This document shows positions 9,474 to 20,601 of a stretch of DNA of 32,070 nt, piece after piece; within the stretch, counting starts at the first letter, position 1; each line of letters starts with the position of its first letter. The translations under genes were made by a program, and so were the position numbers. Under the pieces are notes generated by a model that saw nothing but the letters and a program-made list of their open reading frames with translations, did no database searches and was not told the DNA's origin. Origin of the DNA: Mycolicibacterium porcinum (GTDB taxonomy: Bacteria; Actinomycetota; Actinomycetes; Mycobacteriales; Mycobacteriaceae); the NCBI GenBank assembly GCA_001942045.1, contig MSTD01000057.1:1-32070 (forward strand), read 5' to 3'.

Positions 9474-10373
9474 TCAGACCGCCTGCAGCAGAGCGGCGTC
9501 CGCGAGCGGCCGGCTGGGCTGCCCGTGAATGTCGACGGGCACCTCACCGGCTAGCGTCACGCGGTGCATGACCCGGCGCTGGTTGTCGTAGTCGTCGACC
9601 GCACGGTGCTGGGTGGCGCGGTTGTCCCAGATCGCGACGTCTCCGAGTGACCAGTTCCAGCGAACAGTGTTCTCCGGGGCGGTGATTCGCCGCTGCAGCA
9701 GCTCCAGCAGGGTGGCGGACTCGTGGCTGTCCAGGCCGAGGAAGCCGCGGGTGAAGTCGCCGGCGACCAGGGTGCGCTCGCCGGTCTCCGGGTGCACCCG
9801 GACCACGGGGTGCTCGGTGCGGAAGTCGGGCTTCTCGAACGCGGCCCGCATCTGCTGCTGTTCTTCGCTGAGTGCGATGGCTGCCGCCGCGGCGTAATCG
9901 AAGCGGTTGCTGTGGACGGCCCACAGGTTCTCGGTAAGGGCTTTGAGCGGTGCGGGCAGCTGGTCGTAGGCGGCCGCGGTGGAGGCCCACAGCGTGGATC
10001 CGCCGTACTCGGGCAGCGTCACCGCGCGCAGGATCGAGATGGCGGGGTAGTCGGGCACGAACGTGACGTCGGTGTGCCAGCGGGTGGCCTTGGCGTACTC
10101 GGAGTCGAGTGGGGTGATGATCGGGGCGTCCTGCTGCTTGAGCGCGTGGTGACCGACGGGCTTGCCCAGCAGCCGTGCGAACGCGTGGTGCTCCTCGTCG
10201 GTGAGGTGGTGCTGGCCGCCGAAGAAGATCACCTTGTGCTGCAGCAGGGCGCGCCGGATCTCGGCGACCGTGCTCGCGTCGAGGTCCCCGCCCAGCTGGA
10301 CTCCCTCGATCTGGGCGCCGATGCGGCTGCCGAGCTTCTTGACGGTGAGGGGAGCGGTGGTGGAAGCGGTCAT
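9474..10373 (-). CDS. Fe(II)/2-oxoglutarate-dependent alkylsulfatase (TauD/AtsK family, Rv3406 homologue)
   Basis: A non-haem iron dioxygenase that hydroxylates the carbon next to a sulfate ester, releasing aldehyde and sulfate, so it supports sulfur scavenging. The 299-residue protein is close to Rv3406 along its whole length. The iron-binding facial triad is visible as His100 and Asp102 (RWHTDVTF) and His256 ([14 protein letters not shown]), with the 2-oxoglutarate-binding Arg in RRVMHRV. The ATG at 10373 is preceded by AAAGGA with a 7-base spacer; a longer start at 10412 would lie inside the operator and is rejected. It is divergent from its TetR regulator. In M. tuberculosis, loss of Rv3405c raises Rv3406 and gives resistance to 2-carboxyquinoxaline DprE1 inhibitors, which this enzyme inactivates. 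Confidence 0.93.
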   Translation of the reverse strand: MTASTTAPLTVKKLGSRIGAQIEGVQLGGDLDASTVAEIRRALLQHKVIFFGGQHHLTDEEHHAFARLLGKPVGHHALKQQDAPIITPLDSEYAKATRWHTDVTFVPDYPAISILRAVTLPEYGGSTLWASTAAAYDQLPAPLKALTENLWAVHSNRFDYAAAAAIALSEEQQQMRAAFEKPDFRTEHPVVRVHPETGERTLVAGDFTRGFLGLDSHESATLLELLQRRITAPENTVRWNWSLGDVAIWDNRATQHRAVDDYDNQRRVMHRVTLAGEVPVDIHGQPSRPLADAALLQAV

Positions 10374-10399
10374 CGGCTTGTCCTTTTCGCTGGTGGGAA

Positions 10400-10456
10400 C
10401 AGGTGTAGTCAAGTGACTACACCTGCATGTGGGCTAGTGTAGCCACATGACTACAC
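10400..10456. promoter_or_regulatory. Twin TetR operators between the sulfatase and its regulator
   Basis: Site 1 (10400-10425) is a perfect palindrome with 12-base arms, CAGGTGTAGTCA and its complement, around AG. Site 2 (10437-10456) repeats the 20-base core GTGTAG...CTACAC with three differences. Centres are 34 bases apart. Site 2 covers both the probable -10 (TAGTGT, 10435-10440) and the ATG of the TetR gene at 10447, so binding should block its own transcription. Site 1 lies upstream of the sulfatase Shine-Dalgarno site. Confidence 0.85.
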
Positions 10457-11034
10457 CCACGCCACCGGCGAAAGATCCGGCGAACCCGGTGGGCCGGGAC
10501 GAGGTGGTGGCGGCCGCGCTGTCCGCGGCGGCCGAGTTGTTCGCCGAGCGCGGGGTGTCGGCCACGTCGATCCGGGACATCGCGTCGCGGTCCAAGGTCA
10601 ATCACGGGCTGATCTACCGGCATTTCGGCACCAAGGAGCAACTGGTGGGCGCGGTCCTCGATCACCTCGGCGGGCGGCTCACCACTCTGTTGGACGACGG
10701 CGGCCCGGCTGACGAGATCGAGCAGAACATGGACCTGCACATGCGCGTGATGGCCCGGGCCCTGCTCGACGGTTACCCGATCGGCCGGTTGCAGACCCGG
10801 TTTCCGGGTGTCACGAGGCTGCTGGGCCAGGTGCTGCCTCAGTTCGAAGACGAGCGCAGCGGACGGCTCGCGGTCGCCAATGCCGTTGCACTGCAACTGG
10901 GCTGGCGCTTCTTCGAACCCTTCCTCAAGTCAGCGACAGGACTGGACTCGCTCGGCGACGAGGACGTGCGCGCTGCGCTGGGCACCGAGATTGCTCGGAT
11001 CCTGGACCCCGGTGCCCCTACGGTCGCGCCCTGA
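10447..11034 (+). CDS. TetR-family repressor (Rv3405c homologue)
   Basis: A 195-residue regulator with an N-terminal helix-turn-helix (VVAAALSAAAELFAERGVSATSIRDIASRSKVNHGLIYRHFGTKEQLV, about residues 20-67) and a helical C-terminal domain. Synteny and sequence fit Rv3405c, the repressor of the divergent alkylsulfatase gene. The ATG at 10447 lies inside operator 2 and has no Shine-Dalgarno site. TAGTGT ends exactly 6 bases before it, so a leaderless, autorepressed transcript is likely. The stop codon directly abuts the catalase stop on the other strand. Confidence 0.9.
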   Translation: MTTPTPPAKDPANPVGRDEVVAAALSAAAELFAERGVSATSIRDIASRSKVNHGLIYRHFGTKEQLVGAVLDHLGGRLTTLLDDGGPADEIEQNMDLHMRVMARALLDGYPIGRLQTRFPGVTRLLGQVLPQFEDERSGRLAVANAVALQLGWRFFEPFLKSATGLDSLGDEDVRAALGTEIARILDPGAPTVAP

Positions 11035-12489
11035 TCAGCCGCCCTTGTTGAACTCGGCCTCGACCTTCTCGCCCAACTGCTTGTCGACGTTCTTCCAATA
11101 CTCGAAGGCCCGTTCCAGGACCTGCTCTGAGACGCCCTTCGACAGATGGCCGGCGATGTTGGAGACCAGCCGGGCCCGCGCCGCGTCATCGAGCACGTCG
11201 CGCACCATGGTTCCGGCCTGGCCCCAATCGTCGTCCTCGGCGTGCAGCGTGTAAGCGGCGCGCACCATCTCGCCGTCGGCGCGCCAGACCGATTCGCCGG
11301 TGCGCGCCGGATCGGCCTGCGGCCCGCCGTAGGAGTTCGGTGCGTACACCGGATCGGTCACATTCTTGATCCGCATCGCGCCGTCCTTCGAGTAGCTGTT
11401 CACCTCGACCTTCGGCGCGTTCACCGGGATCTGCTTGTAGTTGGTCCCGAGCCGGTGACGGTGGGCGTCGGCGTAGGAGAAGTCGCGGGCCAACAGCATT
11501 TTGTCCGGACTCAGACCGGTGCCGGCCACCCGGTTGTTCGGTTCGAACGCGGCCTGCTCGATCTCGGTGTGGTAGTCGGTGACGTTGCGGTCCAGCGTCA
11601 GCGTGCCGACGTCGTGCAGCGGGTAGTCGCCGTGCGGCCACACCTTGGTCAGGTCGAACGGGTTGAACCGGTAGTCCTTGGCTTCCTCGAACGGCATGAG
11701 CTGCACCTTCAACGTCCAGCTCGGGAAGTCGCCGCGGTCGATCGAGTCGTACAGATCACGCTGATGTGCATCGCCGTCGACGCCGGCCATTCGATCGGCT
11801 TCCTCCTGGGTGAGGAAGTCGATGCCCTGGTTGGTGATGAAGTGGTACTTCACCCAGGTGATATCTCCGGCAGCGTTGATCCAGCTGTAGGTGTGACTGG
11901 AGTAGCCGTTCATATGCCGCCAGTCTTTGGGGATGCCGCGGTCACCCATCAGCCAGGTCACCTGATGCGCGGATTCCGGCGACAGCGTCCAGAAATCCCA
12001 CTGCATGTCGTGATCGCGGGTGTTGTTGTCGGATCGCCGCTTCTGCGAGCGGATGAAGTGCTGGAACTTCAACGGGTCCCGCATGAAGAACACCGGGGTG
12101 TTGTTGCCGACCATGTCGAAATTACCCTCGGTGGTGTAGAACTTGGTCGCGAACCCGCGAGGGTCGCGCCAGGTGTCTGGGCTGCCCCGCTCACCGGCCA
12201 CGGTCGAAAACCGGGTCAGCGTCTCGGTTTTGACACCCGGCTGGAACACCGCGGCCTTGGTGTAGGCGCTGACATCGTGGGTCACCTCGAAATGTCCGAA
12301 TGCGCCTCCGCCCTTTGCGTGCGGCTGGCGCTCCGGAATGCGCTCCCGGTTGAACATCGCCATCTGCTCGATCAGGTAGTGATCCTGCAGCAGGATCGGC
12401 CCGTCCGGGCCGATGGTCAACGAATGTTCGTCGCTGTACACCGGGATTCCGGCGTCGGTGGTTGTCGGCTTGGGCTGGGTACCGGTCAC
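11035..12489 (-). CDS. katA: Monofunctional haem catalase, small-subunit type
   Basis: Breaks hydrogen peroxide into water and oxygen. The 484-residue protein, of normal length for small-subunit catalases, has the distal His in [18 protein letters not shown], the distal Asn in [13 protein letters not shown], and the proximal haem-ligand Tyr region ([26 protein letters not shown]). I chose the GTG at 12489 because AAAGGAG lies 6 bases upstream and the protein then starts [14 protein letters not shown]; the frame stays open to 12540 but the extra residues are not conserved family sequence. No Fur-type gene adjoins it, unlike katG-furA, so its regulation is not evident here. This gene is not part of the M. 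tuberculosis version of the locus. Confidence 0.95.
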   Translation of the reverse strand: MTGTQPKPTTTDAGIPVYSDEHSLTIGPDGPILLQDHYLIEQMAMFNRERIPERQPHAKGGGAFGHFEVTHDVSAYTKAAVFQPGVKTETLTRFSTVAGERGSPDTWRDPRGFATKFYTTEGNFDMVGNNTPVFFMRDPLKFQHFIRSQKRRSDNNTRDHDMQWDFWTLSPESAHQVTWLMGDRGIPKDWRHMNGYSSHTYSWINAAGDITWVKYHFITNQGIDFLTQEEADRMAGVDGDAHQRDLYDSIDRGDFPSWTLKVQLMPFEEAKDYRFNPFDLTKVWPHGDYPLHDVGTLTLDRNVTDYHTEIEQAAFEPNNRVAGTGLSPDKMLLARDFSYADAHRHRLGTNYKQIPVNAPKVEVNSYSKDGAMRIKNVTDPVYAPNSYGGPQADPARTGESVWRADGEMVRAAYTLHAEDDDWGQAGTMVRDVLDDAARARLVSNIAGHLSKGVSEQVLERAFEYWKNVDKQLGEKVEAEFNKGG

Positions 12490-12588
12490 CCCACGCTCCT
12501 TTCGCTGTTCAGCGGTGAACGCCGCATGCAGCGACGCCACCGCCGTGACGTACGAGAGCCGAGTACCCCGTGATGCGCGGATGCCAAA

Positions 12589-12599
12589 CCCCGCCGGGG
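12589..12599 (-). terminator. Weak candidate terminator hairpin after the GH65 gene
   Basis: CCCCGCCGGGG lies 7 bases downstream of the GH65 stop on the - strand and is followed by only three T residues there (TTTGGC). The 5-bp GC stem with a one-base loop is short and strained, so termination here is doubtful. Confidence 0.2.
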
Positions 12600-12605
12600 C
12601 GATCG

Positions 12606-14975
12606 TCAGTGGTCGGAGTGGCCGGTGCGACGGCGTACCGGCTCCCGGCCCGGCGGCTGGGGTGGCGGCGGCAGCATCGGGTGCCGGGGCCTGATCGCGA
12701 CCGTGGTCGGCCCACTGGCACTGAGCATCACGTCGTCTCCGGCGTGCCGGATGGTCAGCGATCCGTCGGGCCCGTCACGCAACGTGTACGTGACGGTGTC
12801 GTGATGGGCGTCGACTGTCAGCCGGAAATCCTTCCACCGCAACCGGAATCGCAGGCATGAGATGCCATCGGGTAGGTGTGGATCGAGCGAGAGGACGCCC
12901 TCGTCGTCGCGCAGCCCGCCGAATCCGGCCACCAGCGCGGTCCATGCCCCGGCCAGCGAGGCCATGTGCAGGCCGTCGCGGGTGTTCTGGTGCAGGTCAC
13001 GCAGATCGATGAGGGCCGCCTCGTAGGCGTAGTCGTGAGCCAGCTCCAGGTGTCCCACTTCGGCGCACATCACCGCCTGGGTGCATGCCGACAACGACGA
13101 GTCGCGGGTGGTGCGCCGCTCGTAGTAGTCGACGTTGCGGGCCTTCTCCTCGGCGGTGAACGCGTGACTCTGCCACTGCATGGCCAGCACCAGATCGGCT
13201 TGTTTGAGCACCTGAGCCGGGTAGAGCCGGACATACGGCTCGTGCAGCAGCAAGGGATAGGAGGTGTTGGTGGAGAAGTCCCATTCGGCCAGCGTGGTGA
13301 AGCCTTGGCACTGCGGGTGCACACCCAGTTCGTCGTCGTAGGGAATGTGGGCGGCATCGGCGGCGTCGCGCCACGCCGCGGTCTCCTCGGTGGTGACGCC
13401 CATCGAGTAGGACGCGTCGGGATGGCGGGTGCAGGCGTCGACGGCCACCCGCAGGTTGTGCGCGGCCATGAGGTTGGTGAAGACGTTGTCGCGCACCACC
13501 GCGGTGTATTCGTCGGGTCCGGTCACGCCGTCCAGGTGCCAGATGCCGTGGCGGTCATGGTGCCCCAACGACATCCACAGCCGGGCGGTGTCCACCAGGA
13601 CTTCCAGGCCGCATTCCTTCTCCAGCGAATCATCGCCGGTGACAACGCGATAGCGCTCGAACGCGGCGGCGATATCGGCATTGATGTGCCAAGCTGCAGT
13701 GCCCGCCGGCCAGTACGCCGAGCACTCCTCGCCCCGGATCGTGCGCCACGGAAAGCTGGCGCCCTGCAGATCGAGTTGTTGCGCGCGCTCGCGCGCGAGG
13801 TCGAGCGTGGAGGCCCGCCACCGAAGCGCGTCGGCGGCGGCCTGCGGCTTGGTGTACGTCAGCACGGGCAGCACGAAACCCTCGGTGTCCCAGAACGCAT
13901 GACCGTCATAACCCGTCCCGGTCAGCCCCTTGCCCGCGATCGCGCGCCGCTCGGCGCGGGCACTGGCCTGCAGAACGTGGAACAGCCCGAAACGCACCGC
14001 CTGCTGACAATCCGGATCGCCCTCGACCTCGACGTCGGCGCAGTCCCAGAACTCGTCGAGATAGGCGCGCTGCGAGTCCAGCAGGCCTTGCCACCCGCTG
14101 TAGCGGGCGCCCGTGATGGCCCCGGCCGCCTGATCGCGCAGGGCGGGACGGGAGCGCAGGCTCGACCATCCGTAGCCGAGGTACTTGACGATGCGCAGCT
14201 TCTGACCGGCCCGCAGGCCGCAGATGACGGTGGTCCGGGCCAGGTCGTCGCGGGCGTCGGTACTCACCTCGACGCGTCCCGGCACCTCGACGTCATGGTC
14301 CATCGCGGCGGCCATCATCAGGCCGCTGCCGACTGTACGGTGCACCAGAAGTGCGCCGGTGTCGGTATTTTCGTGGTGCACGGCGTGCAGCGGGCGCTTC
14401 AGGACCGCCGAGACCCGGGGGTCGTCCGATGTCTCAGGCTGGTCCTCGTTGGTGACGAGCTCGGATTGCACTGTCACGCGGACGAATTCGTCGACCGCCT
14501 CGACTATGTACTCGATTGCGGCGACGCCGCGGTGCGCGAACGACACCAAGCGGGTGGAGACCACCCTGACCTGTTTCCCGGCCGGCGAACGCCAGTGGGC
14601 GAGGCGGGTCAGGGTTCCGGCGCGCAGATCCAGGGTCCGCTCGTGGTCGATCAGCTCGCCGTAGCGCACGTCGAACGGCTCGTCATCGACCAGCAGCCGC
14701 ATGAGCTTGCCGTTGGTGACGTCGACGACGGTCTGTCCGGCCTCGGGGTAGCCGAATCCTGCTTCGGCGTAGGGCAGTGGACGCACTTCGAAGAATCCGG
14801 CCAGGTACGTGCCGGGCAGGCCGTAGGGCTCGCCCTCGTCGAGGTTGCCGCGTAACCCGATGTGGCCGTTGGACAGGGCGAACAGCGATTCGGACTGCGC
14901 CAGCAGGTTGAGGTCCAGGCGGGTTTCGCGCACCTGCCAGGGTTCCACCGGGTACGCGTCGTGAGTGATCATCAT
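12606..14975 (-). CDS. Glycoside hydrolase family 65 disaccharide phosphorylase (Rv3401 homologue)
   Basis: A 789-residue cytoplasmic enzyme, the length of Rv3401. GH65 phosphorylases cleave an alpha-glucosyl disaccharide (maltose, trehalose, kojibiose or nigerose) with phosphate, inverting to beta-glucose 1-phosphate. Visible hallmarks are the N-terminal beta-sandwich ([33 protein letters not shown]), the (alpha/alpha)6 barrel with [13 protein letters not shown] near residue 358, the general acid Glu489 in DGVTGPDEY, and the phosphate-site region [18 protein letters not shown]. The beta-phosphoglucomutase gene ends 4 bases upstream and lies in the same operon, which supports phosphorolysis over hydrolysis. 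The substrate cannot be told from sequence. It starts at the first of two adjacent ATGs. Confidence 0.9.
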   Translation of the reverse strand: MMITHDAYPVEPWQVRETRLDLNLLAQSESLFALSNGHIGLRGNLDEGEPYGLPGTYLAGFFEVRPLPYAEAGFGYPEAGQTVVDVTNGKLMRLLVDDEPFDVRYGELIDHERTLDLRAGTLTRLAHWRSPAGKQVRVVSTRLVSFAHRGVAAIEYIVEAVDEFVRVTVQSELVTNEDQPETSDDPRVSAVLKRPLHAVHHENTDTGALLVHRTVGSGLMMAAAMDHDVEVPGRVEVSTDARDDLARTTVICGLRAGQKLRIVKYLGYGWSSLRSRPALRDQAAGAITGARYSGWQGLLDSQRAYLDEFWDCADVEVEGDPDCQQAVRFGLFHVLQASARAERRAIAGKGLTGTGYDGHAFWDTEGFVLPVLTYTKPQAAADALRWRASTLDLARERAQQLDLQGASFPWRTIRGEECSAYWPAGTAAWHINADIAAAFERYRVVTGDDSLEKECGLEVLVDTARLWMSLGHHDRHGIWHLDGVTGPDEYTAVVRDNVFTNLMAAHNLRVAVDACTRHPDASYSMGVTTEETAAWRDAADAAHIPYDDELGVHPQCQGFTTLAEWDFSTNTSYPLLLHEPYVRLYPAQVLKQADLVLAMQWQSHAFTAEEKARNVDYYERRTTRDSSLSACTQAVMCAEVGHLELAHDYAYEAALIDLRDLHQNTRDGLHMASLAGAWTALVAGFGGLRDDEGVLSLDPHLPDGISCLRFRLRWKDFRLTVDAHHDTVTYTLRDGPDGSLTIRHAGDDVMLSASGPTTVAIRPRHPMLPPPPQPPGREPVRRRTGHSDH

Positions 14976-14979
14976 GGCG

Positions 14980-15783
14980 CTACATCAACTCCGCCAGGTC
15001 GGTGACGACGACGTCGGCGCCGTCGCGGCGCAACTGCTCGGCTTGCCCGACGCGGTCCACACCGACCACGAATCCGAACTTGCCGGCCCGGCCCGCCGCG
15101 ACTCCGGCCAAGGCGTCCTCGAACACCGCGGCCTGCCCGGGGGAGACGTCGAGGAGTTCGGCGGCACGCAGGAAGCTGTCCGGTGCCGGCTTGCCCGGCA
15201 GGTTCTCGTCGCGCATCGTCACCCCGTCCACCCGCTGCTCGATGTATGTGTCCAATCCGGTGATCTTGAGGACCTCCGCGGTGTTGGCGCTCGACGACAC
15301 CACGGCTCGGCGCAGACCCGCCTTTGCGACGGCCTCCAGGTAGCGCCGCGATCCAGGGAAGACCTCCACCCCGTCCTTCTGGAGAGTCTGGTGGAACCTC
15401 GCGTTCTTCCGGTTGCCCAGGCCCTCGACGGTGTCGGCGTCGGCCGCGTCGTCCGGTGTGCCCTCGGGGAGCTCGATCCCGCGGCTGGCCAGGAACGACC
15501 GCACACCGTCCTGCCGGCGCTTGCCGTCGACATAGTTCAGGTAGTCGCCGTCGATGTCGAAGGCGACGAAGGGTTCACCGGTCCGTTCGGCCCGTGCCTT
15601 CAGGTACCCGTCGAACATCGCCTTCCAGGCCTTTTTGTGCACGCTGGCGGTATCGGTCAACACGCCGTCGAGGTCGAACAGGCACGCGGTGATCTGCTCG
15701 GGCAGGCCCAGCACAGCGTCCTCGCTTTCGCCGACGTCTCTTCCATCATGCGTAATCACCACGCGGTACGCCGTCTTAAACAC
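14980..15783 (-). CDS. pgmB: Beta-phosphoglucomutase, HAD superfamily (Rv3400 homologue)
   Basis: Converts beta-glucose 1-phosphate to glucose 6-phosphate and so feeds the product of the GH65 phosphorylase into glycolysis. The 267-residue protein has HAD motif I with nucleophile Asp37 and acid/base Asp39 ([16 protein letters not shown]), motif II in AVVSSSAN, the motif III Lys in [15 protein letters not shown], and motif IV in [13 protein letters not shown]. The GTG at 15783 is the longest start. A GTG at 15714 (VLGLPEQ) has AGGA about 7 bases upstream and would remove a non-conserved 23-residue leader, so it is a serious alternative. It is the first gene of the two-gene operon, divergent from the TetR gene. 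Confidence 0.92.
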   Translation of the reverse strand: MFKTAYRVVITHDGRDVGESEDAVLGLPEQITACLFDLDGVLTDTASVHKKAWKAMFDGYLKARAERTGEPFVAFDIDGDYLNYVDGKRRQDGVRSFLASRGIELPEGTPDDAADADTVEGLGNRKNARFHQTLQKDGVEVFPGSRRYLEAVAKAGLRRAVVSSSANTAEVLKITGLDTYIEQRVDGVTMRDENLPGKPAPDSFLRAAELLDVSPGQAAVFEDALAGVAAGRAGKFGFVVGVDRVGQAEQLRRDGADVVVTDLAELM

Positions 15784-15816
15784 GGGGCTCTTATCCGCGA
15801 GTTGGGAATTCCGTTG

Positions 15817-15830
15817 GCGGATGCATCCGC
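15817..15830. promoter_or_regulatory. 14-bp perfect palindrome in the pgmB-tetR gap
   Basis: GCGGATGCATCCGC is fully self-complementary and lies in the 123-base divergent region, 34 bases above the pgmB start. It could be an operator for the phosphorylase operon. A single short site does not identify its regulator. Confidence 0.4.
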
Positions 15831-15894
15831 GGAGACGTTGAGGCCGAAATCACCCGCGAATGAACAGTTTGCGGGAAACAGATTGATCTAGAGC

Positions 15895-15900
15895 TACCCT
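15895..15900 (+). promoter_or_regulatory. -10 element of a probable leaderless TetR transcript
   Basis: TACCCT matches TANNNT and ends 6 bases before the GTG at 15907. There is no Shine-Dalgarno site before that GTG. Confidence 0.5.
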
Positions 15901-15906
15901 GAGCGG

Positions 15907-16557
15907 GTGTCCACTTCTACGACAGCAGCAGGAAAGCCGGCTGACACCAAGGCTCGGTTGCTGGAATCTGCCGCAGATCTGTTCAGTCGGCAGGGTTTTG
16001 GGGCGACCGGGATCAAGGCGGTTCTGGCTGCAGCCCAGGCGCCCTACGGTTCGCTGTACCACTTCTTTCCCGGCGGTAAGCAAGAGTTGGGCGCCGCCGC
16101 CCTCACCTATGGCGGTGGACGCTACCGGGAAATGCTGGAGTCGGCGTACCCGGACGATGTCGACGTTGTCGAAGCGACGGCGGCTTCGTTCCGCCGGGCG
16201 GCTGAGCTTCTGGAAGAGGCTGACTACGGGTATGCCTGCCCGATTGCCACGATCGCGTTGGAAGTGGCCAACAACGACGAGCTGATGCGGACCGCTGCCG
16301 CCGAGGCCTTCGAATCCTGGCTGGAAGTGCTGGAAGCGCGTTTCACGGCAGCCGGCATGGTGGACGAGCGGGCCCGGGAAGTTGCCGTGGAGATCTTCTG
16401 CTTGATCGAAGGCGCGGTCCTGTTGTCGCGCACCACGCGGTCTTCGGTGCCGATGCATACGGCCGGGCGGGCGGCTGCAAACGCCGTCGCCGCCGGACTC
16501 GCCGCCGCGCCCAAGGGGCGTGCCGGTCGGGGGAAGAGCGCACGTGTGTCTCGGTGA
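15907..16557 (+). CDS. TetR-family regulator, LmrA/YxaF type
   Basis: A 216-residue regulator. The N-terminal helix-turn-helix (TKARLLESAADLFSRQGFGATGIKAVLAAAQAPYGSLYHFFPGGKQELGAAAL, about residues 14-66) is of the LmrA/YxaF kind, recognisable by the SLYHFFPGGKxEL recognition segment. The C-terminal helical domain (EADYGYACPIATIALEV) has the conserved Cys-Pro-Ile of this subgroup. A basic, Arg/Ser-rich tail ends the protein. The GTG at 15907 is favoured by the -10 exactly 6 bases upstream. Relatives often control drug efflux or oxidoreductase genes, but none adjoins it. Its divergent neighbour is pgmB and the downstream gene is guaA, so its targets are unknown. Confidence 0.85.
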   Translation: MSTSTTAAGKPADTKARLLESAADLFSRQGFGATGIKAVLAAAQAPYGSLYHFFPGGKQELGAAALTYGGGRYREMLESAYPDDVDVVEATAASFRRAAELLEEADYGYACPIATIALEVANNDELMRTAAAEAFESWLEVLEARFTAAGMVDERAREVAVEIFCLIEGAVLLSRTTRSSVPMHTAGRAAANAVAAGLAAAPKGRAGRGKSARVSR

Positions 16558-16634
16558 AATTGGCGAATCAACCTGCCCTGAGAATGCCGGCTAGCAAGTT
16601 TTCCGCCACCTCGGGCACGCTCTGACCTGCCCAC

Positions 16635-16640
16635 TAGACT
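16635..16640 (+). promoter_or_regulatory. -10 element of a probable leaderless guaA transcript
   Basis: TAGACT fits TANNNT and ends 6 bases before the GTG at 16647. No Shine-Dalgarno sequence is present upstream. This spacing selects the GTG at 16647 over the one at 16641. Confidence 0.55.
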
Positions 16641-16646
16641 GTGGCG

Positions 16647-18206
<1,560 letters not shown>

Positions 18207-18213
18207 GCGCCGG

Positions 18214-19116
18214 CTATTCGGCGGCCTTCTCGACGTACTCGGTCAGCATCTGACTGACGACCGATTCGATGGTCGACTCGATCGAGGCGGCCAGTGTCGC
18301 GCTCACAGCGGAGACGGCTTGGGTGCGGAACTGGATCAGCATCGTGATCAGTTCGGCCACTTCGGTATCCGCGGGCAGCGACTCGCCGGGCTTGATCTTC
18401 TCGGACACCTGCTCCACGCCGGCCTGCACCAGGATCGAGCTGATCTGGTCCAGTAGCGGCACCACCTGCTCGTGCACGTTGATCAGGGTGTCGATTGGCA
18501 CGCCATATCGCCGGACCTCGTTGAACGCTTCGATCAGCTTGGGCCGCACGACGATCGCCTCATCTGAGGACGTCTCGAGTTTGATCACGCCGTTGCCGAC
18601 GAGCCGGTCGAACCCGGCTTCGTCATCGACCAGACGTTTGGCATCGGCCAGCGGCATGCGCTCGGGTTTCTCGGTGGCCCAGTTGCCCGCGATGGCGTCT
18701 TCCAGGCCGAGCACGTCGCCGATGTCCTTGCCCTGCTCCCAGGCGCTGAGCATCTCGTGCACGTGGGCGATGTTGTAGCCGCGATCCAGCATCGAGGTGA
18801 TCAACCGCAGCCGGGTCAGGTGGGTGTCGTTGAACAGCGCGATCCGGCCCACCCGCAGCGGCGGGTGCAGCAGCCCCCGGTCGCGGTACACCCGGATGTT
18901 GCGGGTGGTGGTGTCGGCCAGCCGCGCGAGTTCGTCGATCCGATATTCACCGGACGCCGCGGCGCCGTGCGGCTGTACGGCGGCGTCGAAGAGTTGCGAC
19001 ACCGCAGTTTCGATGACGTCCCGCGATCCGCGCCGGATCTGCCGTGGGGCCCGACGCAGACCGGTGAGGATCGTCGAGATGGCGCCCGCCGGTGGCCGGG
19101 GCTGCTTGGCCGCCAT
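18214..19116 (-). CDS. MerR-family transcriptional regulator
   Basis: A 300-residue protein with a roughly 57-residue N-terminal extension, then a MerR winged helix (EYRIDELARLADTTTRNIRVYRDRGLLHPPLRVGRIALFNDTHLTRLRLITSMLDRGYNIAHVHEML, about residues 57-123). The long helical C-terminal part has no cysteine pair, which argues against a metal sensor. It is the last gene of the five-gene operon, and its ATG shares one base with the monooxygenase stop (TGATG). That position suggests it controls this operon, with a small-molecule effector. The N-terminal extension is basic; an internal start cannot be excluded. Confidence 0.85.
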   Translation of the reverse strand: MAAKQPRPPAGAISTILTGLRRAPRQIRRGSRDVIETAVSQLFDAAVQPHGAAASGEYRIDELARLADTTTRNIRVYRDRGLLHPPLRVGRIALFNDTHLTRLRLITSMLDRGYNIAHVHEMLSAWEQGKDIGDVLGLEDAIAGNWATEKPERMPLADAKRLVDDEAGFDRLVGNGVIKLETSSDEAIVVRPKLIEAFNEVRRYGVPIDTLINVHEQVVPLLDQISSILVQAGVEQVSEKIKPGESLPADTEVAELITMLIQFRTQAVSAVSATLAASIESTIESVVSQMLTEYVEKAAE

Positions 19117-20600
19117 CAGGGCGAGGAGCTGATCGCGACAGCTGCGTCGCGCGCCACGTGGTAGTCACCGAGCCGGAAATCCCGCATCTGTCGAAGATAC
19201 TGGGTGGCGGTGCCGGGATACATTGACGCGTTGAATCCGTCGGCGGTGAGGTACCAGCTGGTGCATCCGGACATCCAGGTGGTTTTCGTCAGCCGCTGCT
19301 GTAGCCGGGTGTTGTGCCGCTCTTGGACGTCAGCGCGTACGTCGAGGTAGCGCAGATTCTTGCGCAGGATCGTGCTGATGCCGGTGACCGCGTAGTCGAT
19401 CTGCCCCTCGACGTAGACCAGAAGCGAGTTGTGCCCCGGTCCGGAGTTGGGCCCGGTCATCAGGAACAGGTTGGGATAGCCGTGGACGTTGATGCTCTTG
19501 TACGCCTGGGCACCGCCCGTCCACTCGTCGGCCAGGGACCGGCCGCCCAGGCCGGTGACGGGGTAGGGCGGACCGGTGAGGTGCACGTCGAAGCCGGTGG
19601 CGAACACGATCGCGTCGAGGTGGTGTTCGATGCCGTCGCTGGTGCGGATGCCCACCGGGCTCATGGTGGCGATGGGCCAGTCGATCAGCTTGCAGTTGTC
19701 GCGCTGCAGGGCCGGGTAGTAATCGCTGGAGACCAGCATGCGTTTGCAACCGGGGGTGAAGTCCGGGGTCAGCTGCCTGCGCAGCCACGGGTCGGAGACC
19801 TGACGGCGCAGATGCGCCTTGCCGAGCCGGGCCACCAACCCCGTCAGCGGGGTGTCCCACACCATCGCGGTCGCGCTGGCCTCATGACCCCAGAACAGGA
19901 TCTGGCGGGCCAGCTGTTGCGCGGCAGGCACTTTCGCGAACAAAGTGCGCGCTACCGGTGGGGTGGCGATGTCCAGGCGGGGGATCACCCAACCCGGGGT
20001 ACGTTGGAACACCTTGACGAAGCCCGCGGTCTTCACCAGTTCCGGGATGATCTGTACCGCACTGGCTCCGGTGCCGATGACGGCCACGCGCTTGCCGGTG
20101 AAGTCGTAGTCGTGATCCCAGTTCGCACTGTGGATCTTGTGGCCCTGGTAGGTGTCCAGCCCGCGGATGTCGGGCCACTTGTGGTCGGGCAGGGGACCGG
20201 AGGCCAGCACGACGGTGCGCGCCCGAAAACGCTTACGGCCAGTGGTCTTGACCGTCCAGACGCCCTCGGCCTCGTCGAAGGCCAGGCCGTTCACCTCGAT
20301 CCCGAACTGGATGCGCCGGCGCAGGTCGAACGCGTCGACCATGTCCTCGATATGTTGGCGGATCTCACCGGCCGGTGAATAGGCGCGGGACCAGTCCGGG
20401 TTCTTGACGAACGAGAACGAGTACAGCAGCGACGGAATATCGCATGCGGCACCGGGATAGGTGTTGTCGCGCCAGGTGCCGCCGACCCGGTCGGAACGAT
20501 CCAGGATGATGAAGTCGTCGACGCCGGCCTCTAGGAGTTTGATGGCGGTGCCGACGCCGGTGAATCCGGCGCCGACGATCAGAGTGTCGTAGGTGCGCAT
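19116..20600 (-). CDS. Flavin-containing monooxygenase, Baeyer-Villiger type
   Basis: A 494-residue class B flavoprotein monooxygenase that would insert oxygen into ketones or oxidise related substrates using NADPH. There are two Rossmann motifs: FAD-binding VGAGFTGVGTAIKLLEAG at residues 9-26 and NADPH-binding VIGTGASAVQIIPEL from residue 174. Between them lies YQGHKIHSANWD (residues 151-162), matching the Baeyer-Villiger fingerprint FxGxxxHxxxW[P/D] except Tyr for Phe. The ATGFDV motif is near the C-terminal third. It resembles mycobacterial MymA (Rv3083) and EthA-type enzymes. It lies 1 base downstream of the diiron gene and overlaps the MerR gene by 1 base, within a tight operon. Substrate unknown; a lipid or steroid ketone is plausible from context. 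Confidence 0.9.
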   Translation of the reverse strand: MRTYDTLIVGAGFTGVGTAIKLLEAGVDDFIILDRSDRVGGTWRDNTYPGAACDIPSLLYSFSFVKNPDWSRAYSPAGEIRQHIEDMVDAFDLRRRIQFGIEVNGLAFDEAEGVWTVKTTGRKRFRARTVVLASGPLPDHKWPDIRGLDTYQGHKIHSANWDHDYDFTGKRVAVIGTGASAVQIIPELVKTAGFVKVFQRTPGWVIPRLDIATPPVARTLFAKVPAAQQLARQILFWGHEASATAMVWDTPLTGLVARLGKAHLRRQVSDPWLRRQLTPDFTPGCKRMLVSSDYYPALQRDNCKLIDWPIATMSPVGIRTSDGIEHHLDAIVFATGFDVHLTGPPYPVTGLGGRSLADEWTGGAQAYKSINVHGYPNLFLMTGPNSGPGHNSLLVYVEGQIDYAVTGISTILRKNLRYLDVRADVQERHNTRLQQRLTKTTWMSGCTSWYLTADGFNASMYPGTATQYLRQMRDFRLGDYHVARDAAVAISSSP

Positions 20601-20601
20601 G

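Noticed and set aside
10374..10412. Upstream start for the alkylsulfatase at 10412
   Set aside because: It would lie in the perfect operator palindrome, and the ATG at 10373 has AAAGGA at good spacing.
12490..12605. Catalase regulatory site (Fur-like or OxyR-like)
   Set aside because: The gap shows no clear palindrome of those types, only GTAC pairs that do not form a consistent repeat.
12876..14855. Long + strand open frame of about 659 codons
   Set aside because: It lies opposite the GH65 gene, whose motifs are unmistakable. It has no family signature and arises from high-GC antisense openness.
19314..20378. + strand open frame of about 354 codons
   Set aside because: Antisense shadow of the Baeyer-Villiger monooxygenase gene; no start signal or domain.
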